Of a stretch of DNA of 64,000 nucleotides, positions 1-11,740 are shown piece after piece. Within the stretch, counting starts at the first letter, position 1. Each line of letters opens with the position of its first letter. The DNA lies in assembly GCA_029945375.1 (NCBI GenBank), contig CM057063.1, forward strand, positions 2,849,894-2,913,893, read 5' to 3'. The notes beneath the pieces were generated by a model. That model saw nothing but the letters and a program-made list of their open reading frames with translations, was not told the origin of the DNA and did not search any database. Position numbers and translations under genes: made by a program. This DNA is from Agaricus subrufescens (lineage: Eukaryota > Basidiomycota > Agaricomycetes > Agaricales > Agaricaceae).

Positions 1-830
1 CCAATCAACAAAAAAAAAAGCACTTACCAATCGACTAGAAGTACTGATGTATTTCTCTTAGCTGATTGAGTGAATGTCAAGTCTCATTGTCATGAACCAC
101 CCTGGGCTTAGGGCTACCATTCCTGAATCACAAGCGAGAGGGCAATCTCATCTGTGTTCAGATCTTTTGCATCTTGTTTGTATAGAGACTCCAAACATTA
201 TAGAATTGTCCAAGCGAGTATTTCATTGTAACTGTATATACATGTGCAAGTGTTGGCATGGCGTAACTAGCACACAGTGGTGCGAAGGAGAAATGCATGA
301 CATTGGGACGCAGAACATATGCTGCCGTAAGTTCATGGCTGGTTGCAAGTGCTCACATGACTTGTTTGAGTCACTGGCATTGAATGACATAGTCAGTGTC
401 GGACCTTGAATATAGATTGATTGTTTGGGCAGAGTTATTAATCACTAGCAACAAACAAATACAACACACAGCTCCATCTGGTGCCAGGCGGACACATACA
501 ACACATGATGGTACATGTCCAGCCCTAAATCTATGGACGCAGAATACCACTGGTCAGAGGTGCTGGTTTTTCTTTCTGTTACACCCATCACTTCCGAAGT
601 CCTGTCAGTAGTTCTGAGTAGATAGTCATTGTAGCCACACAATCTATTATTCTAATTCATTCTTTGGTATGTAGCCCACCAATCAACCATATGGAAAAGA
701 TTTTGAGGACAGTGAGCAGTTGAAAATAAAAGTCCCCAAGAAAAAACCCTCCATCAATGGTATGTGGACCCTACTTGGTCTCACAAGGCAGATAACTCAC
801 CAAGGTCGGGTCCAAAACTAGAACTTGGAA
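1..830. other. Unassigned left edge
   Basis: No gene could be supported here. A 111-codon open frame (74-409, plus strand) is rich in Cys and His but I do not recognise it. It could be an upstream exon of the Spt5-like remnant or part of the same transposon-rich block. The window starts inside this block, so any left terminal repeat of the KDZ element is not visible. Confidence 0.4.
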
Positions 831-3215
831 GCATTGCAACACATAGACTACGAGGCAGTTGAGCATGACACTGAAGAGACAAGTGAAGAAGAGGATGACT
901 GTAAGCACCTTCTTGTGTAATCTGGTAATTTGAATATATGATATATAGGTACCGGATTTATTGTATCCTGTGACAAGGATAATGATGATGATCTGCAGGA
1001 TGCTGCTGGTTTAAATCATCGCTTGGGCTTACAGGAGGAAATTGCCACAACCAGAGACTTCTTATCTTCACTGATTGAAAAGTATGCTCAACCTTCCAGG
1101 CTCTCCACTTCAAGAGATACTTCAGCAGACAAGAATAGGCTTCATAAAGAGGATGATTGGGAGACATGGGAGGTACCTGTCAATGTAGACACTCAACTTA
1201 TTGATGTCTTATCTGATGTGAATCAGGTTGGGTCTGAATGACGATCTGTGGTTTGTATATATCAGTGATGTACACAGGGCATGTATGTCCACATGCTACC
1301 TCCTCACAGTATATTTACTCCTATAGGGATCATTGGGAGAATTTTTGTGGAGGCTAAGCAACTAGCCAATGTCTACACAATTTGTAGAGGAATGTCAGGT
1401 GTGAGGTGGTGGGAAGGTAAAAAGATTGACAACCTTGAAGCTATGAGGCTCCTCCAACGGCAGATGCCTCCATTCCAACCCGAGGAGAATGGTTGGATTC
1501 ATCTCAAGAAAAAACCATATACTCATGATGTCGCCATCATCCAGCAAATCCTACCTAAAGGCTGACTGGACGTCGTGGTTGTGCCTCACATTCCTCCTAT
1601 ATGCAAGAAGGTTTTTCCAGGTCAAAACTCAAATACTAACAAGCATTCAAAACCACCGCCTCAACTGATTGATTTCAAAACCTTTGTCAAGTCAGGTTGT
1701 TGACTATGGGCCGAGGGAGCTGGCACTTCTACAATTTACTGGTACCGCCAATGTGTATTCGATTCTTCTGGGTATCTCTTACTCACTCTCAAACCTGATG
1801 AATATTATCATACCAACATGGCCCCATCTGTTGGTCAAGTTAGTCTCTTTGCCAACAGCATCTCAATCCCCGCCTCTGCCAAATTGAAGGCTTTTTGTTG
1901 TGCCCTGAGCTGCCAACTTCAGATAAGAGACAGGGTTGCTATCGTTGCATCAGAACATGCTGGTCGAGTTGGTGAGATCACTGCTGTCCTTGATACTTAC
2001 GTCTACATGCACCTAAGTGACTGCTTGGGCTCTGAATTGCCTGAGACCATTCAGGTCCCTAATCATTTTGTCCATCACCACTTCAAAATCGGGGATAATG
2101 TTTGGGTCAAGACTGGTGACTCCGCTGGATATATGGGCTATATCACGAAACTCGACAACCACTTAGACCAAATGGTCATCTGCAATTCCAGCACTACGGT
2201 AAGTCATTACATTTTAAATGATTATTACAGGCTTAGAATTGGTCCAGCATTTGACATTTCCTTACTTTCATGTCGAGTTTGCTGACTTCAGTGTCCAATT
2301 TACTTCTTACCGTCAAATTCCCAATATTATTCACATACCTTACCACACATATGTAGTATATATTAACCTCCCTGTAGTTGTCCTGAAGGGGCCCCTAAAA
2401 GGCTGGTCCAGTATTATCAAGACAGTGAATAGTCGAGGCGGAGCTCAAGTCAAACTCTGGGGTTCTCATCATTCTAGCCAACCTCTTCAGGAAATCAAAC
2501 TTCATGTATTGGCATTTGAAATGTAATGTCCAACTACGATTAGCTCTCCATTTTTTTCTTTTTTTGACGTATGTTAACAGGGAAGTTTGTAAGTGGTTTG
2601 AGATGAAGGGTACTGATGAGACCCTGCATCGAGTTGACGGCATTCTGGATACTTGTTCAATGCTCTGAGAGGTTGACATCAATGTTGGTCAGTGTTCTCG
2701 GACTCCTCCCCCTGAAAATGGAATTGGAGAACCCGGTCCCTTTGGTATAACTCCCAAAGATAGGCTAGCGGTCGCCCCACCAGCTATTTGTAAGTGGCAC
2801 ATCTATTGGAATGAATGGTTTGCTCACATGTTATGTAGCACCTGACTTCTGGATTTTAAGACTCAAACACAGGGATTCATTTGGCACTCTCCAAATCATG
2901 ATCTGAAGTGGTGGCCAGTTTGATGATGGCAAGTTGGACGACCAAGTGGGTACTTTCAAAGGTTTTGATGGCACAAATGTGTCAGTGTTTCTTCCTGGGA
3001 AGGACATTACCCTGGTGCCTTATCTATATGCGGCGCCAACTTATCCACACAAGAAACACGATTACATATTTTGCCTCTCAGAAGATCGATATTTTGGCAC
3101 TTGCTACACTGTTTGGAAATACGGGGATATTGAATGTGACATCACTACTTATAGAGGTGGGAACAAGGGAAGGGTTATACAAACGGTACTGACTTTTGAT
3201 TTGGCTCTAGCATAG
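831..3215 (+). pseudogene. Spt5-like NGN/KOW protein gene, decayed
   Basis: Remnant of a protein related to transcription elongation factor Spt5, which binds RNA polymerase II through its NGN domain and nucleic acid or partners through KOW motifs. An acidic N-terminal piece (about 950-1240) is followed by an NGN-like stretch (1281-1563) containing IIGRIFVEAKQLANV and ending in a short WIHLKKKPYTHDVAII motif. KOW-like segments follow: KIGDNVWVKTGDSAGYMGYI (near 2090-2160) and VVVLKGPLKGWSSII (near 2378-2420). The C-terminal piece (2934-3215) has DRYFGTCYTVWKYG, typical of Spt5-like proteins of mushrooms. Frame is lost several times, for example a TGA at 1563 just before a conserved LDVVVVPHI stretch, consistent with CGA to TGA. 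It lies directly upstream of and co-oriented with the KDZ transposase. This is not the housekeeping SPT5 gene, which would be intact. The family call is fairly sure; exon limits are approximate. Confidence 0.6.
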
Positions 3216-3388
3216 TGATCAATTTTCTATTCTATCATTGGACTTGAGCCTTAATTGCACCATTACTATTTCAATTATGAGTGATTGTGGCACGATGCGC
3301 TTTGGTCCCTTCTTACTCGATGCCAGGCCAAAAGCATAAATGAGCCACTCTGAAACATGGAATTGTTGCTCTCAAGGTCGCTGAACCT

Positions 3389-5255
3389 TTGCCATCAGCA
3401 ATAATGTTAAGAGAGTACTTTCAAGAGTATCCATCAGAAGGGAAAACCAAACCTACAGAGACCATACCTGGAATTAACATCTTGAGCACAAGTACGGTAG
3501 AGCAGCCTAAAACCCAGGTGAGTCTTTGTTTTTATTTGACGCAGTTGCCTGATTGGCCTCTTCAGGGAGCTTCATCGAAAATGCAGCCTTTCACATCAGA
3601 GGTACTGAAGGAATTTCAAAATGAAATTTTGTCTCTAGAGGCCGACAAAGCGGTGTGCAAAGATTGTCCTTTGTGTATCACCCCCTCACAGGGGCAAGTC
3701 GAGGGTGAAATTACTGGTGGCAAGCGGAAGGCAATCTATCGATGTCTCAACTGCTTCACCATTGCGCCTGCCTGCTCTAGCTGTATAGTTAAATGTCACT
3801 GTGATCATCCCTTTCATCATATTCAGAAGTGGATGGGCAGCTGCTTCAAGAAGGCAGCTTTAAATGATTTAGGATACATGTTATATCTAGGTCATCAAGG
3901 TGATTGCTGTCCCAGTAATATCAGCAGCCCCAACAACTTTGTTGTAATACACACAAATGGGGCACACAATTGCAAAATTGTGTACTGCCTCTGCACGCCG
4001 TTTAAGTGGCGACAAGACAAGGCCCTTCAGCTCATACAACACCGACTGTTCCCACCAACCCTTGATGTTCCGCAAACTGTTTTCACATTTGCAGTTCTCG
4101 ACGATTTTGATCGACATTCCCTCAATGCCAAGTCCTCAAATTATGATTATTGTAAAACTCTTAGTGACTATACTGACGCTGCATTTTCAACATATGTAAG
4201 TTGACAGTATCATATACGTGTTGCAGGTTATCTGACAAGCCTTAGCACTACTATAAGGAATTCAAATTTATCATGTGCATTTGGCATTATTTGATGCTTC
4301 GTCGCTGTTCTGGGCAGGACTTTGATATTGATTCAGTACTGTCTTATAGATGAGCAGGATGCCTTGCCCTAAGATGTCCTGCATGTCCTGAGGTCGGGTT
4401 TAACATTGGAGAAGAGGTTATATATTCAGCTCAGGATGAAGACTTGTGAGTGTTGTCTACTGTTGTGGCGTCGGTACTCACCAAATTTATCTGCAGACAT
4501 AAATATACACTTTTTCTATTGGCTGATGGGAACTTTTGCCTTCAGAGAAAGAAGAAAATTCATGATCATCTAGACCAATTGCTCAATGGAGGAAATGGGT
4601 ATTTTGTTGAGGACAGCAAATACCAAAGTTATATCAAGGGCCTGACAAATGAAGTTGACGTACACACTGTGAACTTTCTATTGAATACTGACTAATTGCG
4701 GCTCCCATAAGACTTCTCTTTGCACCAACCTTAAGGCCGTCAGGCAACAAGATCAGTCGAAGTTCAAAGATGCTGAAGTGTTGGGCATAATTGTGATACA
4801 GTGTGCTCAACATGGATTTTACTTGCCACAAGGCATGGCTGATCTCGAGAAAGGAGAAGCATAAGTGCTTCACATATTGATCTCCTTCATTTAAACATAA
4901 CATGATGAAGCTATATTAGGACAGATTATGCAGTAATGCACGCCCTTGGATCTGAAGGATTCAAGCAACGCTGGATATCGATAAGCTACGATATATGGTG
5001 CCAGTACTGTATAAATCTCTCCAAGCGCATTACTTCTAATCTACCAGAGTTTTCTCCCTTGCTCAAGCAGATTCATGGTTCCGTCCCCAAAATGCATATC
5101 AACGGGCATAACGTTGACTGCCAGATCAACCATTCCTTTGTTTATGAACCTCACTCCGGCATGATGCACAGTGAAGGGATAGAGAGCGCGTGGGCTGAGC
5201 AAAATCACACCGCTTCCTTCACCAAAGAGCAAAACCCAGGCCATAGACAAGAAAC
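3389..5255 (+). pseudogene. KDZ transposase, 5' part (CxC2 cluster and core), interrupted
   Basis: First part of a transposase of the KDZ (Kyakuja-Dileera-Zisupton) superfamily, which moves large DNA transposons in fungi. The 271-codon frame 3389-4204 carries the CxC2-type cysteine cluster seen with these transposases (CKDCPLC, YRCLNCF, APACSSC, HHIQKW). Further blocks follow in shifting frames: CPACPEVGFNI (near 4380), KYTLFLLADGNFCLQRK (4500-4555), and ISYDIWCQYCINLSKRI with MHINGHNVDCQ and GIESAWAEQNH (4936-5255), all matching the KDZ core. The frame is cut at 5256 by the left LTR of a Ty3/gypsy element and resumes at 12039. Separate frameshifts and stops between the blocks show the gene was dying apart from the insertion, although some gaps may be small introns. 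Confidence 0.8.
5251..5255. repeat. Left copy of 5 bp target site duplication (GAAAC)
   Basis: GAAAC lies directly outside the left LTR. The matching copy right of the other LTR is GAAAT (12039-12043). The mismatch is a C/T change, and the base after the right copy is G, so the original site read GAAACG and the change fits CpG to TpG. Five base pairs is the usual duplication length of Ty3/gypsy integrases. Confidence 0.85.
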
Positions 5256-5551
5256 TGTTATGACCTTATAGCGATTAGCTCAGGTTGCAACTTAAGGCAA
5301 AGACTTGAGGGCAATAAGGGAATATAGCGAGTTGGTAAAGCATAAGGAAATACAGGGTATAACTATGCTACTTATAGAAGAGTCAACTACCTAATAATAG
5401 AAGTAGAAGGTCAGGCTGAGTAAGTATACCTGAGGAGTCTGACTAACAGTGAGAACAGTGCTGAGTAAACATGAGAGACAAGTACACGAATAAGGAAGTG
5501 GTAGCATATGGTCCTGGGTCAGGGAGACAATAACAGAAATAGATCATAACA
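5256..5551 (-). repeat. 3' LTR of the chromovirus (left copy)
   Basis: 296 bp, TG...CA ends. Aligns along its full length to 11741-12038 with a 2 bp indel and 14 base substitutions, all transitions. It retains three CpG dinucleotides, none of which is intact in the other copy. Confidence 0.95.
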
Positions 5552-5562
5552 TCACCCTCCAT

Positions 5563-7060
5563 TCAGGCTTCAAGTAGCGAGAAGCATCAATCGGTAAGAT
5601 CAATGAACAACTTGGCTTTCTTATCGGATATCATCCATTTGTTGGTCTTTTCATTAAAACCAATGAAGTGGGGGGCATTGTTGTTGCCAGCTTTGACAAA
5701 GTGAAGTTGCTCGCCTCTGTATTTGTCTTCCATTCCAAAATTCATCATCAAGGCAGATAAAATAACTGCCCAATAGGTGGGTCAGTGTTCGATATCTCGG
5801 AGAGTGAATTCGGTGGGGTGAGGGAAAGGTTGGATATTCCGGAGGTATGTTTTCAACTTGATAATTTCATCCAGGATGTTGTGTTCCGCAATGTTGCTGA
5901 CTTTAGTCTGCTTGGTTGGAGCTGGGGGTCAATTTTCTTTGTCGGAGTCTTCATCCATGCGGTCGTGCATGATGGTGGTGTAATTGGGAATGAGGAGTGG
6001 TTCTTTGGGTTCTTTGGTGGTGTCAGGGGTGGCAGGTCTGGTGGGGGCTTACTTCTGATAGGTCTCAATCATTCATTTGGCAGCATTTCGGGTTTGTTCA
6101 TTTCCTATGTCAGGAAGGGCGCTGAGATGATTGATGATGCCAACACAGATTTGGTGGGTGTGGTATTTGACATTCATGGGGATAATGTGTCCAAGGTTCT
6201 TCAAGATGGTGCCAAATTCCTTGTGGAGTTCATCGTCATGTCCTACTATGGTGCAGATGGGTTGTACAGCATTGAGACATGTGGTGTGAATATTAGTGGC
6301 AGTTTTGTGTAGGGTTCTTCCTAGGTTTCAGACGTATCCAAGAGAGTGTAGGAGGCGGAGGAGGTGGGTGCAATGTTTGTTGATGTTGTAGACGGAGGTG
6401 AGATAGTCCTCGTGAGGATGTTGGTCGAAGAGGGTGTGGATGTGTGGTGGAAGGGAAGAGTCCATGACTAAAGCTTTGAGGAGGGGAATGTACTTTGAGT
6501 AGGAAATGGTGGGCGGGTTTGCTAGCAAAAAAGAGACAAACAGTTTGATTTTTATACTAGTTCCTCCTCCCTATTAGGCAACGCCTACTGTTGCTGGTTG
6601 TTTTCATCGGCCAGTGCTTCCCATCCTTCACCCCATGTTCCATTTGTGGCCCATCTGTGGGCGTTTGGGTTTATCTCCTCAGTGAGATCTTTCAATTCAT
6701 CTTCCATCATTTCCAACTTCCTCTTTATCTTCCTAATCAGCTGCCTCTCCTTTCTCATGACCTTCACCATGTGATCCTTCTCTTCCTGAGTTGGGGCATC
6801 TACTCCCTTGGGTCAATCGTAGATAAGTGGGACATAGGTGTGGGCATATCTATTGTCCACATCTGTTACTGCGCTGTAGATTTTGATGAGCTCTTGCTTG
6901 GCAGAGCTCCGGAACGAGTTGATGATGAGGTTATGGTAGGCCTCTTGTTTGGTGGTGGTGATGGTAGTTTCGGCAGTGTTTTGGGTGCTTATGCTGTCTT
7001 CTTCGAACCAATAGACAATGCTATACCAGTTGTTGGGCTGTGGCTTTCCTTTTATGTCAC
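5563..7060 (-). pseudogene. Extra 3' open frame of the chromovirus, unknown function
   Basis: Between the chromodomain and the 3' LTR lie about 1.5 kb that are coding-like on the minus strand. Successive pieces read KLEMMEDELKDLTEEINP (6585-6770), HIHTLFDQHPHEDYLTSVYN (6328-6528), LGRTLHKTATNIHTTCLNAV (just downstream of 6328) and MNFGMEDKYRGEQLHFVKAG (near 5640-5740). The 6528 frame continues in the same phase past a TGA at 6328-6330, and further TGA stops sit where CGA would restore an arginine, so this looks like one decayed long ORF. I recognise no domain. It is not an envelope-like protein: no clear signal peptide or membrane anchor is visible. It may be a lineage-specific accessory ORF. 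Confidence 0.5.
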
Positions 7061-7069
7061 AGGAGGTTG

Positions 7070-8480
7070 TTGTGTTTCCTATATTCGGATAGAATGTCCT
7101 GTGCATTCTCAAGGTTGGTTGCTGATTGCCACATATCCTCAGAGTTGTCATATCCTTTCCAGTGTACCAGGTATTGAGTTCCTCAGCCTTTTTTCCTATG
7201 TCCACGGATTTCCTCTACTTCGTATTCTTCTTTGTTGTTAATAATATCTGGGGGGGGTGGAGGTGGGGTCTTCTGACAGTTGAATTCTGGTTTGTTGAAT
7301 TTGGTGAGAAGTGAGGAATGGAAGACGTTGTGTATGGCCCAAGTTTCAGGTAATTTTAGGCGGAAAGATGTTTCTCCAATGGGTTCCAGAATCTCAAAGG
7401 GTCCATATCACTTGCTGTCCATTTTTCCTGAAGGGCAGTTTGATTGTACGTTTGTTGCTTCTAGGAAGACAAAGTCTCCTTTGGATAAGGGATTCTTTTG
7501 CTGTTTCAGATTTCCGCGTTTGGCCATGGTGGAGTTGTATTCTTCTAGTGCTGCTGGTGCTTTGTTTTGGGTTTTGGCTAATTCCAAGGTGAATTCGTTG
7601 GCAAGGGGGTTATCCGAATTAACGGTTAGATTTCCTTTCCATGGATGGATGCCATATGTGAGGAAGAATGGGGTTTGTTTTGTTGCAGTGTGGGTTTTGT
7701 CGTTGTATTGAAATTCGGCAGTGGGAAGCCAACTTGCCCAATCATTCTGTTTGTAATTGACAAAGTTTCGCAGATAGGATTCTATTTCTTGATTGATCCT
7801 TTCGGTTTGGCTGTCAGTTTGAGGGTGGTAAGCAGTGGATAAGTTCCTTTTGATTCCTAGGGCGGAGCAGAGTTCTTTCATAAATTTGGAGGTGAACTGG
7901 GGGCCTTGGTTGCTGATAATGCGTTTCGGAATTCCATGTATGCGCCATATGTCTTTCTTGTAGATTTTGGCTAGTTGCTTCAATGTGAGAGAGGTTTTGG
8001 TTGGATCATTTTAGAGAAGTGATCAACTACTACAAGTATGGCGTTGTGATCCTCGGATTTGGGTAGAGGTCCTATCATATCTATGGATATTTCTTGCCAT
8101 GGTGCTTCAGGAATAGGTAGTGGTTTGAGGGGTGTGTGACCAGGTTGTTGGTTAATTTTTTCTTCTGGCATTCGGTACATCCTTTTACAAATCTTTTGAC
8201 ATCAGTTTTGATCATGGGCCACCAGAAAGTTCATTTTACAAGTTCAAGCATGCGGTTAGATCTGGGATGTCCAATGTTGGGTGGGTTGTGATGATCCAGG
8301 AGTATGGATTCTTGAAGTCCGGGTTTGTCTGGTATGTAGATTCTTCCGTTTTGATAGGTGATGCTGTTTCCTTCCCAAAATTGGTCAGGCCTTTTGTTTC
8401 TTTCCTGAGTGATGTGATGCTCCTGATGAGGGGAGTTTTTGATCTGTTTTGGGATATCGGGGGCTGTGGAGATAGAGAAG
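7070..8480 (-). pseudogene. Chromovirus integrase and chromodomain, decayed
   Basis: The zinc-binding region is visible as GHPRSNRMLEL followed by CTECQ, then the catalytic core: SIDMIGPLPKSE holds the first Asp, and TERINQEIE the Glu. The second catalytic Asp, normally in an SDxGPQF motif, is Asn here (ISNQGPQF; codon AAC at 7909-7911 on the complement). After the core comes a GPY-type region and then a chromodomain with YLVHWKGYDNSEDMW (near 7120-7180), which in this clade directs integration to marked chromatin. Frameshifts separate core, C-terminal region and chromodomain. An Asp to Asn change here should abolish strand transfer. Confidence 0.85.
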
Positions 8481-8482
8481 TT

Positions 8483-9905
8483 TCAGTTTAGGAACATGGT
8501 GGTCTCTAGCGAGGTGGGGATTTCTGATAAGGTTTGTAGGATCATGCGGTCTTTGAACATCTTGATCTGGGTTTCTTCTTTGGGGGATTCATGCCAGAAA
8601 AGTCTGGATAGAATATCAGCCTTGACATTTGTTTTGCTGGGGATGTGTTGGAGTAAATAGTCATATTCTTGGAGCATGAGATACCACCTGGCTTGGTGGG
8701 TGTTCAGTTTTTGTGGTTCACAGAAGTATTTGAGGTTTTTGTGGTCAGTCCAGATCTCAAATTGATGTTTGGCATCCAGCAGGTAGTGTCTCCAGTTCTT
8801 GATTGCTTTGATAATGGGGAGGAGTTCTTTGTTGTAGATTTCGTAGTTCTTTTCTGCATCGGTGAGGGCTTTAGACATGAAGGCAACTGGGTGCCATTTT
8901 CCTTCTTGTTCTTGGGACAGGACTGCTCCGATTCCTACGTTGGATGCATCAGTTTCAAGTCTGAATTTTCCTTCATTGTTGGGTAAGGCTAGGACGGGTT
9001 CATTGGTGATGGCGGTCTTGATGGCTTCAAAGGCATTTTGTTCCTCGGCAGTCCATTTCCAGGGTTTTGGTATCTTATCTCCCTTCAAGGCATTGAGCAG
9101 TGCAGCAAGAGTGCTAAAGTCTTGGATGAAGTGTCAGTAAAAGTTTGCAAAGCCTATGAACCATTCAATGTCTTTTACGCAGGTCAGCGTTTTCCAGTTC
9201 TGAACTGATTCAACTTTCTCAGATTCCATGCTTGCTTGGCCATTGCCAATGACAGCCTCAAGCATTGAGATTTGGGTCGCGTTGAATTCGCATTTGGTCC
9301 GTTTGAAGCATAGGTTGTTCTTGTCTGCTATTTTCAGGAAGCGTAGAGTCCGTTCTTTGAGTTCTGGTAGGGAGTTGGCAGGAATGGCGAAATCGTCTAT
9401 GTAGTTGACTAGTGAGCCATCTTGGATCATTTCTTGGAAGATGGTGGTCATCCAGTGAGAGAAAGTAGCTGGTGAGTTGCACATTCCGAAGAACATTACC
9501 ATGGGTTCGAAAAGTCCGCGATTGGTGAGGATGGCACCTTTCCATTCGTCACCTTCCTTGATCTGTACATTGTTGTAACCCCAGATGATGTCAAGCTTGT
9601 TGAAATATTTGGCATGCTTTAGTTTCCCGATTACTTTGCTGATTAGTGGCAGGGGCGTCTTGTCCTTGATGGTGACTGTATTGAGCTTGCAGTAGTCCTG
9701 ACATAGTCTCAGTGATCCATCCTTCTTGGGAACAAAGAAGCATGGGGCAGCATAAGGGCTTTTGGATGGTCAGATGCATTTGGTGGCAAGATTTTTGTCC
9801 AAGAATTTATTGAGTTCAATTTCTTCTTTTGGGGTCATTTCATAGACCTTGGCGTCGATTTTGGTGGGGGCGTCCAGTAATAGGTTGACTTTGTGGTCCC
9901 ATTGA
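8483..9905 (-). pseudogene. Chromovirus reverse transcriptase and RNase H, decayed
   Basis: The reverse transcriptase starts near 9905 with EEIELNKFLDKNLATKCI and includes APCFFVPKKDGSLRLCQDYC, and the catalytic YIDDFAI box (9134-9502). RNase H follows (8483-9088) with the family's FRLETDASNVGIGAVLSQ, EKNYEIYNKELLPIIKAIK and IWTDHKNLKYF motifs, so its acidic residues are present. Stops and frame breaks (for example near 9830, 9590 and 9134) make the polyprotein non-functional. It lies between protease and integrase, the normal Ty3/gypsy order. Confidence 0.9.
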
Positions 9906-10462
9906 GTTCATTCCGGTAGTTTGTCAAAGTTTTTTTGGTTGAAAAGATGGGTGTAGGGTCGCATGTAGTCCGGTAGGTCAAGGGGATTTGTGGGATCAGG
10001 TTCTTTTTCTTCTTCAAAGTCTTCCCATTTTGTTTGGAGGTGTTGTAGGTGTTCCGGTAGTGAGAAATTGGTATGTCTGATTGAGCATTTGGGTGGGCAT
10101 CTAGAGAAAGTTACGGTTCCTCTGTTCCAGTCGATTTCTGGGTTGTGTTTGATTAACCAATTGTGTCTGATGAAGATGTCTGCCAAGTCTAGCTCAGCTA
10201 CTACTGCATTGATAGTTTCTTGGTGTCCTTCTATTTTTAGATCCAGGTTGACAAATTTGGTGATTGGTTCCTTCCTGCTTGGGGTTCCGTCATCATTGGT
10301 TGCCAGAATAGGGCATTCTAGTTTATGGGTGGGGATCTTCTGTTTGTGAACAGTTTGTTTGTCGATGCAGGTGTGGGTACATCCAGAGTTGAGCATAGTT
10401 TTGGCTTGGAAAGTTTCTCTGTTGGGTTTAGTGATTTTGGGTTTGAGTATTAGCTCCTGCAC
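9906..10462 (-). pseudogene. Chromovirus aspartic protease, active-site Asp lost
   Basis: A 184-codon open frame with the retropepsin fold signature: the active-site loop reads MLNSGCTHTCID where Asp is expected before SGC, and a hydrophobic IFIRHNWLIKHNPEIDW segment follows, as in fungal Ty3 proteases. The codon is AAC (complement of 10388-10390), preceded by CTC, so GAC to AAC is a CpG transition. Without this Asp the polyprotein should not be processed. The frame runs on toward the reverse transcriptase. Confidence 0.8.
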
Positions 10463-10505
10463 TCCTAGTCGTTTCTGGGGGCAAACATATCAATTTCTCA
10501 TACGA

Positions 10506-11420
10506 CTAGATACATTGGTTCATGAGTTTGTGCCTACTCTGAACCTTTGGGAAAATCCTGTTGAGCTTCTTCGATACTTCCTTCCTCTCTGGTGGTGATG
10601 GCACAAATCTTGGTTTGTTTCTTGGGGCTTCGGCAGACTTTAGCGATGTGGCCCAGTTTGCCACAATTATAGCATTCAATATTGGATTTATACGATCTGT
10701 TTCAGCATTCCTTCTTGATGTGTCCAAATTTGCCACATTTAAGGCATTTGGGCTTTCCGTCGGTAGACCATTCTAGCTTTCTGGCTCCAATTTCCATGGG
10801 TTGTCCATCTCCTCTGTAAGTGACTCCAGTGGCGGTGCATTGATCGTTTCTTTGTTTCTCAGTGGATTCCCAACCTTTTCCTATGGATCCTATGGCAGTG
10901 ATCCATCCTTTGAGAGAGGTGGGAATGGCAGACAGGGGATATCCCAAAATAGTGTGGATGACATCTGATCTGGTGTGTTGTTTCAGGAGGTAGAGCATGT
11001 GGTCTTCACTAGATTTAGATTGATGGACAAGAGTGGTAAATTTGACAAGGAAGTCGTTGGTGTGAAGGTTTCCTTGTTTGAAGTTTTCAATCTTGTCTTT
11101 AGCGATCTGTTGCTCATCTTCAGGTGAGAACGCATCTACAATTTCATCAGCAAAGGTTTTCCAATCCACGGTGTCATCGGACTTAATGATCTTGTTTTCC
11201 CATTGTTTGGCGAACCATCCTGGGATTTCTCCTCTCAGGTGGTTGGTGACAAGGAGAATCTTTGAATCTGCGTCATTGTATTTGCTGAACCTGAGGAAAT
11301 TTCCATTCCTCTCCACCAGTCGTTGAACTTGTTCCTGTTGCCATTGAAAAATCCTGGCTCCATAACATTCTTGTGGTTGATTGCGTTGGTCGTCTTGGTC
11401 TCAGTGTTGTTGCTTGCCAT
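10506..11420 (-). pseudogene. Chromovirus Gag with zinc knuckle, frameshifted
   Basis: The start region MASNNTETKTT (11420) runs into PGFFNGNRNKFNDWW, then shifts frame near 11300 and continues as LRFSKYNDADSKILLVTNHL, a standard Ty3 capsid motif, through to a CCHC knuckle CLKCGKFGHIKKEC (near 10710-10750). A second knuckle-like CxxCGKxGHIAKxC is visible just downstream in another frame. Gag forms the particle and packages RNA. At least two frame changes are present, so it is not expressed intact. Confidence 0.85.
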
Positions 11421-11740
11421 TTCTCTTAGTTCTAGTTCTTTGAGTTCTCTTGCTAGTTGGTTTAGGTCTTCGTCAAGTGGGGTGTTCTTTGGTATTTGTT
11501 CTGTGTCTGGTTCCTCTGTTTCCTGTTCGTCGTTTTTGGATGAGGGTTCTGTTTCCTGGTCGTCCTTGTGTCTGAGGATTTCAAATCTGTTCTGTTTCAG
11601 TGTCCTTCGTAGAAAAGTGTTTCAAAATTGATTCCAAATAGTTCTGTGTCATCTGTGCTCATATACCAAGCCTGTCGCAGTTTCCTGCCTCAATGACTAG
11701 AGGTCTTTCTGCAAGGTGAGCTTTACAACGCTTTACCAAA

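Noticed and set aside
5785..9140. Long plus-strand open frames (5785-6312, 6591-7241, 7280-7711, 8669-8986)
   Set aside because: They are antisense to the chromovirus pol and extra ORF; their codons are complements of recognised integrase, RNase H and chromodomain motifs.
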